Shown: positions 48,501-56,798, counted from the stretch's first letter. The stretch: DNA of 57,163 bases from an uncultured Pelagibacteraceae bacterium (GCA_902567045.1 CACFLJ010000009.1:1-57163), one strand, 5' to 3'. Translations and numbers: made by a program. The notes: a model not told the origin generated them from the letters alone.

Positions 48501-49145
48501 ATGAGTAAAATATTTCCAAAAATTCACAATGAAGGGTACAAATTTATTATTATTTTTGCAATCGCAACTATAATTCTCTACTTCATTAATGGTTTTCTTG
48601 GTTTTATCGGATTAGTATTAACTATTTGGTGTTACTATTTTTTTAGAGATCCTGAAAGAATATCTATAGGAGATGATAATTTTCTTACAAGTCCTGCTGA
48701 TGGAGTTGTATTACAAGTAATGGATACTAATGGTCCAAAAGAACTAGGTTTAGAAAATAAACAAATGAAAAAGATAAGTATTTTCATGGATGTATTCGAT
48801 TGTCATGTAAATAGATCACCTTGCTCAGGAGCGATATCAGAAATACTTTATAAACCAGGAAAGTTTTTTAATGCTTCATTAGATAAGGCAAGCGAAGATA
48901 ATGAGAGGAATTATTATAAAATAAAAAATTCTGATGGAGAAGAAATAATTGTTGTTCAAATAGCAGGGCTTGTTGCTAGAAGAATTGTAACAGAAGTTTC
49001 TAAAGATGAACTTTTAGAACAAGGTTCAAGAATAGGAATGATTAGATTTGGAAGTAGAGCCGATATATATTTTGAAAATTATACACCTTTAGTAAAAGTT
49101 AATCAAAAAACAATAGCTGGTGAAACTCTAATAGCAAAAAAATAA
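48501..49145 (+). CDS. psd: Phosphatidylserine decarboxylase proenzyme
   Basis: Psd makes phosphatidylethanolamine. The 214-residue short type is membrane-anchored through N-terminal hydrophobic segments and self-cleaves at the GS of RFGSRADIYF, producing the pyruvoyl group. Other motifs are FFRDPER, SPADGVV and FMDVFDCHVNRSP. It lies 4 bp before pssA, so synthesis of phosphatidylserine and its decarboxylation are encoded together. Confidence 0.96.
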   Translation: MSKIFPKIHNEGYKFIIIFAIATIILYFINGFLGFIGLVLTIWCYYFFRDPERISIGDDNFLTSPADGVVLQVMDTNGPKELGLENKQMKKISIFMDVFDCHVNRSPCSGAISEILYKPGKFFNASLDKASEDNERNYYKIKNSDGEEIIVVQIAGLVARRIVTEVSKDELLEQGSRIGMIRFGSRADIYFENYTPLVKVNQKTIAGETLIAKK

Positions 49146-49149
49146 TTTA

Positions 49150-49944
49150 ATGGAACCACAAAAAAATATTAAATTAGTTTCTAATAAAAAGACAAGGGTA
49201 ATTTTACCAAATATATTAACACTTGTTGGAGTTTGTATTGGCTTGACATCAATTAAATTTGCATTTGATGGTAAGTTTGAATTGTCAATTATTGCAGTTA
49301 TAGTTGCTGCAATTATTGATGGTTTAGATGGCAGAATTGCTAGATTGATCAAAGGAACTTCTAAAGTTGGTAAAGAACTAGACTCACTTACAGATGTTAT
49401 AAGCTTTGGTGTTGCGCCTGCTTTTATAATGTATTTTTGGGCCTTATCCGAAACTGGAAGGGTTGGTTGGTTAATTTCGTTAATTTATGTTGTTTGTGTT
49501 GCACTTAGACTTGCAAGGTTTAATGTTTCATCAAACGAAGAAAGTTCTTGGAAAGATAATTTTTTTGAAGGTATCCCCTCACCAGCGGGTGGAGTTCTGG
49601 TTTTGATGCCATTAATATTAAGCATAAGTGAATTTCAATTCTTAAACTTAAACTATCAAATTATAGTACCTATCATGTTTATTATTGTTTCAATATTATT
49701 AATAAGCAAAATACCTACTTATTCTTTTAAAAGGATAGTAGTTCCAAGAAGTGCATCAATATTTTTATTGTTTGGGATAATTTTATATTTTGGCTTAATT
49801 CTTGTTTACACATTTAATGCAATAATTATTTCAGGAGTAATTTATTTATTAATGGTTCCTATAAGCTCAATGCATTATCTTATGATTAAAAAAAATGAGA
49901 AAACTATTACAGAGCATACAGATCATCATGAAGATGTATTATAA
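49150..49944 (+). CDS. pssA: CDP-diacylglycerol--serine O-phosphatidyltransferase
   Basis: A 264-residue integral membrane CDP-alcohol phosphatidyltransferase. The catalytic motif DG-x2-GR-x8-G-x3-D-x3-D is visible in DGLDGRIARLIKG followed by GKELDSLTD. About seven hydrophobic segments follow. It supplies phosphatidylserine to Psd, encoded directly upstream. The first base of the next gene follows the stop directly. Confidence 0.95.
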   Translation: MEPQKNIKLVSNKKTRVILPNILTLVGVCIGLTSIKFAFDGKFELSIIAVIVAAIIDGLDGRIARLIKGTSKVGKELDSLTDVISFGVAPAFIMYFWALSETGRVGWLISLIYVVCVALRLARFNVSSNEESSWKDNFFEGIPSPAGGVLVLMPLILSISEFQFLNLNYQIIVPIMFIIVSILLISKIPTYSFKRIVVPRSASIFLLFGIILYFGLILVYTFNAIIISGVIYLLMVPISSMHYLMIKKNEKTITEHTDHHEDVL

Positions 49945-50844
49945 ATGAATGCTAAAACAATAATTTCACTAGCAGACTCAAATTATTTCAATCTTTTAAA
50001 CGAATTAGTAGACTCAATTAATAGATTTGAACAAAGTAAAGAAATAGATATTTGTATAATGGATGCTGGATTAACAACTGACCAAATTAAGATTTTACAA
50101 AAAAAAGTATTTCAAATTAAAAAAGCAGAGTGGGATATAGAAGTACCAAATTCAAAGGTTAAAGGAAGAGAATGGTTGAAGAGTCAAGTTTCAAGAGCTT
50201 TTATACCAAATTATTTTCCAGGTTATAAAAAATATTTATGGATAGACGCAGATGCTTGGGTAAATTCTTGGAACTCAATAGATCTATATTTTAAGGGATG
50301 TGAAAATAAAAAATTAGCTATAGCAACTTCGGCTGATAGATCATACGGAAGAGTTCTGAGAGCAGAATGGATATTTGGAAGTTTGGCTAGAATAAGATCA
50401 CAGAATTACAAACATGCTAAATCTTCAGGATTTTCTGAAAAAGTTGCAAGAGATGTAGCTCTTCAACCTCACTTAAATATAGGATTATTTTCTTTGGAAG
50501 AAAATGCTCCACATTGGGACGCATGGCAAAAAAATTTAAAAAAAGCATTATCTTCAGGTAAAATATGGGGCTCTGAGCAGATAGCGATGAATATCACAAT
50601 TTACTCTGATAACTTAGATGTAGAAATATTACCTGCGTATTGTAATTGGACACATATAGGTGCAATGAAATTTGATAAAAAGAATAGTACCTTCGTTGAA
50701 CCATATTTGCCAAATCATGAAATTGGAATTGTCCATCTCGCAGGAAAAAACAATGACAATATAAGAAACGATAAAAATCATATTTCCAAGATAGAAACAT
50801 TGGATGGTGATATAATTGAAAAATCCTTAAGATTTGAGAATTAG
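49945..50844 (+). CDS. Glycosyltransferase-like protein (GT8-like, tentative)
   Basis: A 299-residue soluble protein. It begins TIISLADSNYFNLLNELVDSI and contains a WIDADAW motif at mid-length that resembles the metal-binding DxD of GT-A enzymes such as GT8. HIGAMKF and IVHLAGK towards the C terminus resemble late GT8 histidine motifs. No clear family could be assigned. It is wedged without gaps between pssA and rlmE, so it may be co-expressed with phospholipid synthesis, although its substrate is unknown. Confidence 0.6.
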   Translation: MNAKTIISLADSNYFNLLNELVDSINRFEQSKEIDICIMDAGLTTDQIKILQKKVFQIKKAEWDIEVPNSKVKGREWLKSQVSRAFIPNYFPGYKKYLWIDADAWVNSWNSIDLYFKGCENKKLAIATSADRSYGRVLRAEWIFGSLARIRSQNYKHAKSSGFSEKVARDVALQPHLNIGLFSLEENAPHWDAWQKNLKKALSSGKIWGSEQIAMNITIYSDNLDVEILPAYCNWTHIGAMKFDKKNSTFVEPYLPNHEIGIVHLAGKNNDNIRNDKNHISKIETLDGDIIEKSLRFEN

Positions 50845-51456
50845 TTGAAAAAGAACAAGTTTTCTAAGAATTGGATAATTAAGCAAAAAAGAGATATTTA
50901 CGTTAAAAAATCAAAATTAGAAGGCTATAGATCAAGAGCAGTATACAAATTAGAAGAAATAAATAATAAATTTAACTTAATTAAAAATAATACCCTAGTT
51001 ATAGATCTTGGTGCAGCCCCAGGTAGCTGGTCCCAGTTCATTTCAAGAAATTTCAATAACTCAAAAATAATTTCGATTGACTTAAAAGATATTGAGCCAA
51101 TTAAGAATTTAGTACATATAAAAGGAGATTTCACTGATGAAAAACATAAAAAAAATATTAAAAATTATTTTGGAAAAAAAGTTGATCTGATAATCTCAGA
51201 CATGGCTGTTAATACTACAGGCAATAAAAGTGTAGATGCACTAGTTACAGGTGAATTATGTATAGATGCAATGAATTTTGCGGTTGAATTACTAAATAAA
51301 AACGGAAGTTTTATCTCAAAACTTTTTATGGGATCATCTTTTAACGAGATTGTCGCATTAGGTAAAAAATCATTCTTAGATGTTGATATTTTTAAGCCGC
51401 CTTCAAGCAGGAAAGACTCAAAGGAAAATTTTATAATTTGTAGAAATTTGAGATAG
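50845..51456 (+). CDS. rlmE: 23S rRNA (uridine-2552 2'-O) methyltransferase RlmE
   Basis: A 203-residue RrmJ/FtsJ-type SAM methyltransferase acting on the ribosomal A-loop. The SAM motif VIDLGAAPGSWSQF and the K-D-K-E catalytic set are visible: lysine in YRSRAVYKLEEI, aspartate in ISDMAVN, lysine in SFISKLFMG and glutamate in KENFIICRN. Translation starts at a TTG immediately after the stop of the preceding gene; no ATG fits the conserved N-terminal YVKKSKLEGYRSRA. Confidence 0.93.
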   Translation: MKKNKFSKNWIIKQKRDIYVKKSKLEGYRSRAVYKLEEINNKFNLIKNNTLVIDLGAAPGSWSQFISRNFNNSKIISIDLKDIEPIKNLVHIKGDFTDEKHKKNIKNYFGKKVDLIISDMAVNTTGNKSVDALVTGELCIDAMNFAVELLNKNGSFISKLFMGSSFNEIVALGKKSFLDVDIFKPPSSRKDSKENFIICRNLR

Positions 51457-51495
51457 TTATCCTTTTATTTTTTCACGAATCATTTATATAAGGAC

Positions 51496-52560
51496 ATGGA
51501 AACTATTAATGAAGCTTTAACGTTTGATGATGTTACTCTAGCTCCAAATTACTCAGAAATTCTACCTAGTGAAGTAAATACTTCAATTAATTTAACAGAA
51601 AGTCTTAAGCTGGAAATACCTCTTTTATCCTCCGCAATGGATACTGTTACAGAATCATCCATGGGTATTGCTATGGCAAAAGCTGGAGGATTAGGAATAA
51701 TTCATAGAAATCTAAATATAAACGAACAAATTAAAGAAATTAGAAAAGTTAAGTCAAAAAAAATATTAGTAGGGGCGGCAGTTGGAGCAAGTGAAAAAGA
51801 ATTAAAGAGAGCTGAAAAAATATTAAAAGAGAATTTAGATATAATTGTAATTGATACCGCACATGGTCATACCAAAAAAGTAGCAAATATAATTAAAAAA
51901 ATTAAAAAATTACGTCCTAAAAAAACTGCAATTTGCGCAGGAAATATAGCTACGGCAGAGGCTGCAAAATTTTTAGTTGGATTAGGCGTAGATATTATAA
52001 AAGTTGGGATAGGCCCAGGATCTATTTGTACAACAAGACTAGTAGCGGGAATAGGAGTTCCACAGTTAAGCGCAATATTAAATGTTAAAAAGGGAATCGG
52101 AAAGAATAAAACAAGATTAATTGCTGATGGGGGAATTAAATTTTCTGGTGATATAGCAAAAGCATTAGCAGCTGGGGCAGACGCAGTTATGATAGGATCA
52201 TTATTTGCTGGAACAGATGAAGCACCCGGAAAAAAAATAAAGAAAAAGGGTAAACTTTACAAATATTTTAGAGGTATGGGATCAATAGGTGCAATGAATA
52301 AAGGTTCAGCAGATAGATATTTTCAATCAAAACAAAAGGATACTTCAAAATATGTAGCAGAAGGCGTAGAAGGATACATTAAATACAAAGGTGGAGTTGA
52401 TAAAATAATCTATAACTTAGTTGGAGGATTGAAATCATCAATGGGCTATTTGGGAGCTAAGAAAGTAATCGATTTAAGAAATAAGCCAAAGTTTGTAAAA
52501 ATTACTAAAGCAGGTTTTTATGAAAGTATGGTACATAATATAGATATGGTAAAAAAATAA
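51496..52560 (+). CDS. guaB: IMP dehydrogenase lacking the CBS (Bateman) domains
   Basis: Catalyses the NAD-dependent oxidation of IMP to XMP, the committed step of GMP synthesis. At 354 residues it lacks the roughly 120-residue CBS pair of typical IMPDH: GLGIIHRNLNINEQIKEIRKVK joins directly to SKKILVGAAVG near residue 87. The catalytic loop (GIGPGSICTTR, Cys178), TTRLVAGIGVPQLSAI and the flap with RGMGSIGAM and DRYFQ are IMPDH-type; GMP reductase, similar in size, differs at these places. It is followed by a TPR gene and guaA, consistent with GMP synthesis. Confidence 0.93.
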   Translation: METINEALTFDDVTLAPNYSEILPSEVNTSINLTESLKLEIPLLSSAMDTVTESSMGIAMAKAGGLGIIHRNLNINEQIKEIRKVKSKKILVGAAVGASEKELKRAEKILKENLDIIVIDTAHGHTKKVANIIKKIKKLRPKKTAICAGNIATAEAAKFLVGLGVDIIKVGIGPGSICTTRLVAGIGVPQLSAILNVKKGIGKNKTRLIADGGIKFSGDIAKALAAGADAVMIGSLFAGTDEAPGKKIKKKGKLYKYFRGMGSIGAMNKGSADRYFQSKQKDTSKYVAEGVEGYIKYKGGVDKIIYNLVGGLKSSMGYLGAKKVIDLRNKPKFVKITKAGFYESMVHNIDMVKK

Positions 52561-52562
52561 CT

Positions 52563-52991
52563 ATGAGATATTTGATTTTAATAATTACTTTATTTTTGTT
52601 TACTATTATTGCTAAGGCAAATGAAAATAATTTTTTTAATGAGGCTAAAGATTTGTTTGAAAAAGAAAAATATGAGGACTCAAAATTTTTATTTCATAGA
52701 AATATAGTTTATAATCCAAAAGACTCAGAATCTTACCTTTATCTAGCTAAAATTTTTAAAATAGAAGAAGATATAAGACAAGAAGAAAAGAATATTAAAA
52801 CTACCTTACTTTTAGACCCCAAGAATGAAGAGGCAATGTTCCTTTTAATTGATATAGAATTAGAAAGATCAAATTTTTCAAAAGCGAATGAGTTAAGTAA
52901 AGATTTTAAGAAAATTTGTGTGGAGATGTGTGAAAAAATAGCTGCAATTGAAAGCCGTTTAAAAGATTTTGAAAGAAAAGATGCGTCTTGA
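52563..52991 (+). CDS. Small exported TPR protein between guaB and guaA
   Basis: A 142-residue protein with a signal peptide ([15 protein letters not shown]) followed by two to three tetratricopeptide-like repeats ([40 protein letters not shown]). It probably acts as a periplasmic scaffold or anchor. It starts 2 bp after guaB and overlaps guaA by 11 bp, a tight and odd insertion into a purine operon. No specific function can be assigned. Confidence 0.7.
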   Translation: MRYLILIITLFLFTIIAKANENNFFNEAKDLFEKEKYEDSKFLFHRNIVYNPKDSESYLYLAKIFKIEEDIRQEEKNIKTTLLLDPKNEEAMFLLIDIELERSNFSKANELSKDFKKICVEMCEKIAAIESRLKDFERKDAS

Positions 52992-54543
52992 GAATACTCT
53001 CAACAAAATACTTATTGTAGATTATGGTTCTCAATTTACACAATTAATTGCTCGAAAAATTAGAGAATTAGGCATTTATTGCGAAATTGTAAGTCACAAA
53101 AAAATAGAAAAGTTCAAAAATTTTGAAAACAATATTAAAGGCATTGTTTTATCTGGAGGACCTTTGAATGTTTATGAAAGTAAAAAAGTAAAATTTAATA
53201 ATAAAATTCTAAAGCTAGGTATACCCATATTAGGTATATGTTTTGGCCATCAAATCATCTCAAAAGCTATGGGCGGAAGTGTAAGAAGATCTAAGCATAG
53301 AGAATTTGGACTAGCTGAAGTAAAAGAAATAAAAACAAGTAAATTAACAAAAAATTTTTTTTCTAAAGGAAAAAATAATGTATGGATGAGCCATGCAGAT
53401 CAAGTAACAAAATTACCAAAAAACTTTAAAATAATTGCACAAAGCATAAATTCTAAGATGTGTATTATCGAAAACGTAAAAAAAAAAATGTTTGGTATCC
53501 AATTTCACCCGGAGGTAAGTCATACAATTAAAGGAAAGGTAATATTAAAAAATTTTATATTTTCTATATGTAAATTAACTAAAAACTGGTCCTCAAGAGA
53601 TCAGAAAAAAAAATTAATAAATGAAGTAAGAAATAGTGTAGGAAATTCAAAGGTTATTTGTGCATTATCTGGAGGTGTTGATAGTAGTGTAGTTGCTAAA
53701 TTACTATCAAATGCTATTGGAAAAAAATTAACATGCATTTTTGTAAATACCGGACTCCTTAGAAAAAATGAAGAAAAGCAAGTTGTAAATACATTTAAAA
53801 AGAGATTTAAAATAAATTTGATCTATGTAAATGCTGAAAAGTTATTTTTGTCAAAATTAAAAAATGTTTCTGATCCAGAAAAAAAGAGAAAAATCATAGG
53901 AAATCTATTTATTAAAATATTCGAGAAATACTCAAATAAAATTAAAAATGTAAAATTTTTAGCTCAGGGAACTTTGTACCCTGATTTAATTGAAAGTAAA
54001 TCTGTTACAGGGAGTCAAACATCAAAAATTAAATCACATCATAATGTAGGTGGTTTGCCAGAAAAAATGAAACTTAAATTAGTAGAACCACTTAAGTATC
54101 TTTTTAAAGATGAAGTTAGAAAACTAGGATTAGAACTTGGACTAAGTAACGAAATAATATCTAGGCATCCATTTCCAGGACCTGGTCTTGCAATAAGAAT
54201 GCCTGGTATAATAACTAAAGAAAAAATAAAAATTTTAAAAGAGGCTGACAATTATTTTATCAAATCCCTAAAAGATAATAATTTATATGACAAAATTTGG
54301 CAAGCATATGCCGCCTTACTTCCTGTAAAAACAGTCGGAGTAATGGGTGATAATAGAACTTACGAATATCTTTGCTTGTTAAGAGCTATTACTTCAGAGG
54401 ATGGAATGACCGCAGATTTTTTCCAATTTAATAAATCTTTCATGCAATCAATATCTAATCAAATTGTAAATAACATAAGAGGAATAAATAGGGTTGTTTA
54501 TGATATTACTTCTAAGCCACCAAGTACTATTGAATTGGAGTAG
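52981..54543 (+). CDS. guaA: GMP synthase (glutamine-hydrolysing) GuaA
   Basis: Converts XMP to GMP with glutamine and ATP. The frame can be read from a TTG at 52969, but the ATG at 52981 gives 520 residues. Residues 1-200 form the class I amidotransferase (GICFGHQ with the nucleophilic cysteine; FGIQFHPE), then the ATP pyrophosphatase loop [10 protein letters not shown] and the dimerisation domain ([11 protein letters not shown]). The C terminus reads KPPSTIELE where the family normally ends TIEWE. A second copy of this 3' end occurs at 56799-56816, flanking an inserted element. Confidence 0.97.
   Translation: MRLENTLNKILIVDYGSQFTQLIARKIRELGIYCEIVSHKKIEKFKNFENNIKGIVLSGGPLNVYESKKVKFNNKILKLGIPILGICFGHQIISKAMGGSVRRSKHREFGLAEVKEIKTSKLTKNFFSKGKNNVWMSHADQVTKLPKNFKIIAQSINSKMCIIENVKKKMFGIQFHPEVSHTIKGKVILKNFIFSICKLTKNWSSRDQKKKLINEVRNSVGNSKVICALSGGVDSSVVAKLLSNAIGKKLTCIFVNTGLLRKNEEKQVVNTFKKRFKINLIYVNAEKLFLSKLKNVSDPEKKRKIIGNLFIKIFEKYSNKIKNVKFLAQGTLYPDLIESKSVTGSQTSKIKSHHNVGGLPEKMKLKLVEPLKYLFKDEVRKLGLELGLSNEIISRHPFPGPGLAIRMPGIITKEKIKILKEADNYFIKSLKDNNLYDKIWQAYAALLPVKTVGVMGDNRTYEYLCLLRAITSEDGMTADFFQFNKSFMQSISNQIVNNIRGINRVVYDITSKPPSTIELE
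54526..54543 (+). repeat. Left attachment-like site: guaA 3' end
   Basis: The last 18 bp of guaA, ACTATTGAATTGGAGTAG (T-I-E-L-E-stop), match 14 of 18 positions of the remnant at 56799-56816. The 3' end of guaA is a known target of tyrosine-recombinase genomic islands, and the next gene encodes an integrase fragment. Confidence 0.7.
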
Positions 54544-54586
54544 TTTTTATCTACTAAACCACTGATATTATTACACTTATTTGTTG

Positions 54587-54604
54587 GAAAGTTGTTAGAA
54601 AGTA
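54587..54604 (+). repeat. 18-bp direct repeat, left copy
   Basis: GAAAGTTGTTAGAAAGTA is identical to 56741-56758. It lies 43 bp inside the left guaA end, as the right copy lies 40 bp inside the right guaA remnant. More copies of its core GTTAGAAA occur at 54644-54651 and 54656-54663, before the integrase-like gene. Confidence 0.8.
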
Positions 54605-54690
54605 AAATCATATGATTTGATTTTATTGAGTTTTGTGCTATTTGTTAGAAACAAGGTTAGAAAGTAGCACAACTATTACATTTCATAACA

Positions 54691-56289
54691 ATGAGTAAAA
54701 AAGAAAAGATACCAATATTAGGAAGCAAAGCAGTCATATTTCAAAACAAATATGATGTTTGGCAGTTCCGTATGTACGTAAAGCAATCACGTAGATACGT
54801 TGAAAAATCCTTACGTACAAAGGAACAAGCACTTGCTGAAGAACGTGCTGAAGATTTGTACATTGAAATAAGAAACGACATTAAAAACGGAAAGAGTTTC
54901 TTTGCTATCAGCATCAAAGAAGGTGTTCGAAGGTATTTGGAATACCGCAAACAAGATGTTGGTGTTGCAGATGTTGGTATTGTTGAAGGTAGATACAGAA
55001 CAATAGTCACACACTTAAATCACTATTTAGAGTACGTGAATAAGGATACTAAAGTTAGTGATTTAGGTATCAACACACTCGTACATTACGTAAGAGAAAA
55101 CGAAGAAACATCATACGACAAGTTCAGAAGTAAGCAAAAAGCAAGTACAGCAACCATCAGAAATGAGATGGCAACTATCAATGCTTGCCAGCGTTATTTG
55201 TATGACTTTAAGAAGGTTGCTTCTGTTTCACGCTTTGCTTTACCGAAAATGCCAAAGCGTAGATATGATGTAAATGAACAAAAAAATAAAAATTGGAAAC
55301 GGGCTCTGAAAATGAATGAATTAAATGATACGTCAGAGGCATTTATTAGAATTAATAAATCAGAAAAAGTGATTTTGTGGGGCGCAAGTTCATCAGGGTT
55401 GCGAGTGCTAAGCAACATTGCTTTCTACCAAAAAATAGACAATGAAAATTTATTTTTTTATGACAGCAATCCTACTAAATGGGGGACAAAAATTCAGGGG
55501 ATAAGGGTATTATCTGAGGATGAATTTTTGTTCATTATGAATAATGAAAATGCATTATGTGTTGTTACCTCCTCAGTTTTAAATCAGATTGAGAAGCAAT
55601 TATCCACTTATGGTATTAACAATTGGATCTATTCTCACGGACTAATATACACAGATAAGATTTTTGATAAATTTGGCGAGCATTTTTGTAGCGTTTTTCA
55701 AACTATAAAAGACAAAACAAACTTGGATGCAGACGAGCTGTTTACTCTCTATGAGTCTGCAAAATTATTAAAGGACCTTGAAGGCGATTATGCTGAAGTT
55801 GGTGTTTATAGAGGCGGTTCTGCCTGTATGGTTTCGCATCAATTTAAAGATAAACGAATATTTCTGTTTGATACTTTCGAAGGTTTGCCCGATGATAAAT
55901 CACAGCAAATCACTGATGAACCTTTGGCAGGTTGGTTGAACGATACATCGGTTAACTCTGTCATTAGTTTAATATCAAGGGCGGGTGTTAAAAAAGAAAA
56001 TATAGTTATTTGTAAAGGATATTTTCCAGATGAAACTGCACATTTTGTATCTGATGATTGCACCTTCTGTTTGGTACATCTGGACACAGACAGATACGAA
56101 TCTACAGCTCAAGGATTGCGTTTTTTTTACCCGAGATTAGTTGATGGAGGGCGCATCATAATTCATGATTATAACTGCATAGGTACACCAGGGGTAAAAA
56201 AAGCAGTTGATGAATTTTTGGACGAATTTTCGTTAAGATTTAGGTTTGTCACGACCTGTGAATCACAAGGGCTACTTTTGAGATTTTAG
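54691..56289 (+). CDS. Integrase DNA-binding region fused to a TylF-like O-methyltransferase
   Basis: A 532-residue frame of unusual make-up. Residues 1-200 resemble the N-terminal arm-binding and SAM-like core-binding domains of phage-type tyrosine integrases (VWQFRMYVKQSRRYVEKSL; ISIKEGVRRYLEYRK; ATIRNEMATINACQRYLYDF). The catalytic R/HxxR/Y domain that should follow is absent. From about residue 208 there is a Rossmann-like domain (VILWGASSSGLRVL, then FYDSNPTKWG at about 257), then a TylF/MycF-type SAM methyltransferase: AEVGVYRGGSA (368-378), DTFEGLP (394-400), the metal motif LDTDRYES (464-471) and HDY (492-494). The join falls in an A-rich tract near 55280-55310, and an in-frame ATG at 55312 could start the methyltransferase alone. 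CGT arginine codons in the first part suggest transfer. Confidence 0.8.
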   Translation: MSKKEKIPILGSKAVIFQNKYDVWQFRMYVKQSRRYVEKSLRTKEQALAEERAEDLYIEIRNDIKNGKSFFAISIKEGVRRYLEYRKQDVGVADVGIVEGRYRTIVTHLNHYLEYVNKDTKVSDLGINTLVHYVRENEETSYDKFRSKQKASTATIRNEMATINACQRYLYDFKKVASVSRFALPKMPKRRYDVNEQKNKNWKRALKMNELNDTSEAFIRINKSEKVILWGASSSGLRVLSNIAFYQKIDNENLFFYDSNPTKWGTKIQGIRVLSEDEFLFIMNNENALCVVTSSVLNQIEKQLSTYGINNWIYSHGLIYTDKIFDKFGEHFCSVFQTIKDKTNLDADELFTLYESAKLLKDLEGDYAEVGVYRGGSACMVSHQFKDKRIFLFDTFEGLPDDKSQQITDEPLAGWLNDTSVNSVISLISRAGVKKENIVICKGYFPDETAHFVSDDCTFCLVHLDTDRYESTAQGLRFFYPRLVDGGRIIIHDYNCIGTPGVKKAVDEFLDEFSLRFRFVTTCESQGLLLRF

Positions 56290-56446
56290 TGATTATCTAA
56301 CAATGTTAAAAAACATACAAATTTTCATGGTTTTTTGCAGATTGAGGCCTTGGGTCCCCTCTGCTTTTACAGGTTAGAGGAACGCATCAATATCTTCTAC
56401 AAGCAATGTTAGTAGAGATAAGTTCATTTAAAAAAGGAGAAAAGAT

Positions 56447-56626
56447 ATGGTACGTTCATTAGAAGAGATACAAGCAGATAAGAAGCGACTCGCTAAAGAA
56501 GAGAAGGAAGCACTTAAAGCATATAAGAAAGATGCTATTGCTGAAGTGAAGAAACTCATTGTCGAATACAAACTGACAAGGGGTGATATTAGAGGAAAAG
56601 CAATAAAGCAGTTGATGGGTGAATGA
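56447..56626 (+). CDS. 59-residue basic coiled-coil protein, H-NS N-terminus-like
   Basis: An ATG with a good GGAGA ribosome binding site 6 nt upstream opens a 59-codon frame. The product is helical and charged (EEIQADKKRLAKEEKEALKA). Its segment DAIAEVKKLIVEYKLTRGDI resembles the helix before the linker of H-NS/MvaT-type nucleoid proteins, but the DNA-binding end with its GR motif is missing. It could therefore be a truncated H-NS relative or an H-NS-type antagonist; this is a weak similarity seen by eye. Codons CGT, CGA and CTC suggest transfer with the element. Confidence 0.6.
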   Translation: MVRSLEEIQADKKRLAKEEKEALKAYKKDAIAEVKKLIVEYKLTRGDIRGKAIKQLMGE

Positions 56627-56638
56627 GTTGAAATGATA

Positions 56639-56685
56639 CGCTAAAAGAGGTTAGAAAGTTTCTAACCTTATTTAGCGTTTTTATT
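56639..56685. terminator. Long hairpin with T tail after the 59-codon gene
   Basis: CGCTAAA-AG-AGGTTAGAAA pairs with TTTCTAACCT-TA-TTTAGCG (17 of 19 positions, 56639-56657 against 56659-56677) and is followed by TTTTTATT. It looks like a terminator for the element's genes. The inner arms are also an inverted pair of the GTTAGAAA motif, so the site may have a second role as a recombinase or excision-factor site. Confidence 0.75.
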
Positions 56686-56740
56686 GTATTTCAATAGTAT
56701 CGAATAAGCATTTGAGTACGCTATTTCTACTCAAATGTTT

Positions 56741-56758
56741 GAAAGTTGTTAGAAAGTA
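56741..56758 (+). repeat. 18-bp direct repeat, right copy
   Basis: Identical to 54587-54604 and in the same orientation, placed 40 bp before the guaA 3' remnant. The near-symmetric spacing from both element ends is what paired recombinase arm sites would look like. Confidence 0.8.
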
Positions 56759-56798
56759 TAAAAAAGAAGTATTAAGAACAATGACCTACAACATTGGA

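Larger units (their letters stand above)
54544..56798. mobile_element. Small integrative element (probably degenerate) at the guaA 3' end
   Basis: About 2.3 kb lie between guaA and a second guaA-like 3' end. The segment holds an integrase-derived fusion gene, a 59-codon gene, a hairpin terminator, paired 18-bp direct repeats near both ends and five direct plus one inverted copy of GTTAGAAA, as expected for recombinase arm sites. Its codon use (CGT, CGA, CTC) departs from the AGA/TTA-dominated surroundings. No complete recombinase is encoded, so it is either a relic or depends on an integrase elsewhere. A contig misassembly remains possible. Confidence 0.7.

Noticed and set aside
51496..52560. 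GMP reductase instead of IMP dehydrogenase
   Set aside because: The length is similar, but the TTRLVAGIGVPQ loop and the RGMGSIGAM/DRYFQ flap followed by the VPEGVEG-like segment are IMPDH features, and guaA is next door.
52969..52980. TTG start for guaA within the TPR gene
   Set aside because: It adds only four residues and the ATG at 52981 is a simpler start.
54544..54690. tRNA gene as the integration target beside guaA
   Set aside because: No cloverleaf could be traced; the guaA 3' end itself accounts for the duplicated sequence.
54741..55014. Minus-strand open frames opposite the integrase-like region
   Set aside because: Their products are low-complexity shadows of the plus-strand gene, which has clear domain motifs; no ribosome binding site supports them.
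54587..56758. GTTAGAAA repeats as a possible CRISPR array
   Set aside because: The copies are short, irregularly spaced, partly inverted and separated by genes; no regular repeat-spacer pattern or cas gene is present.
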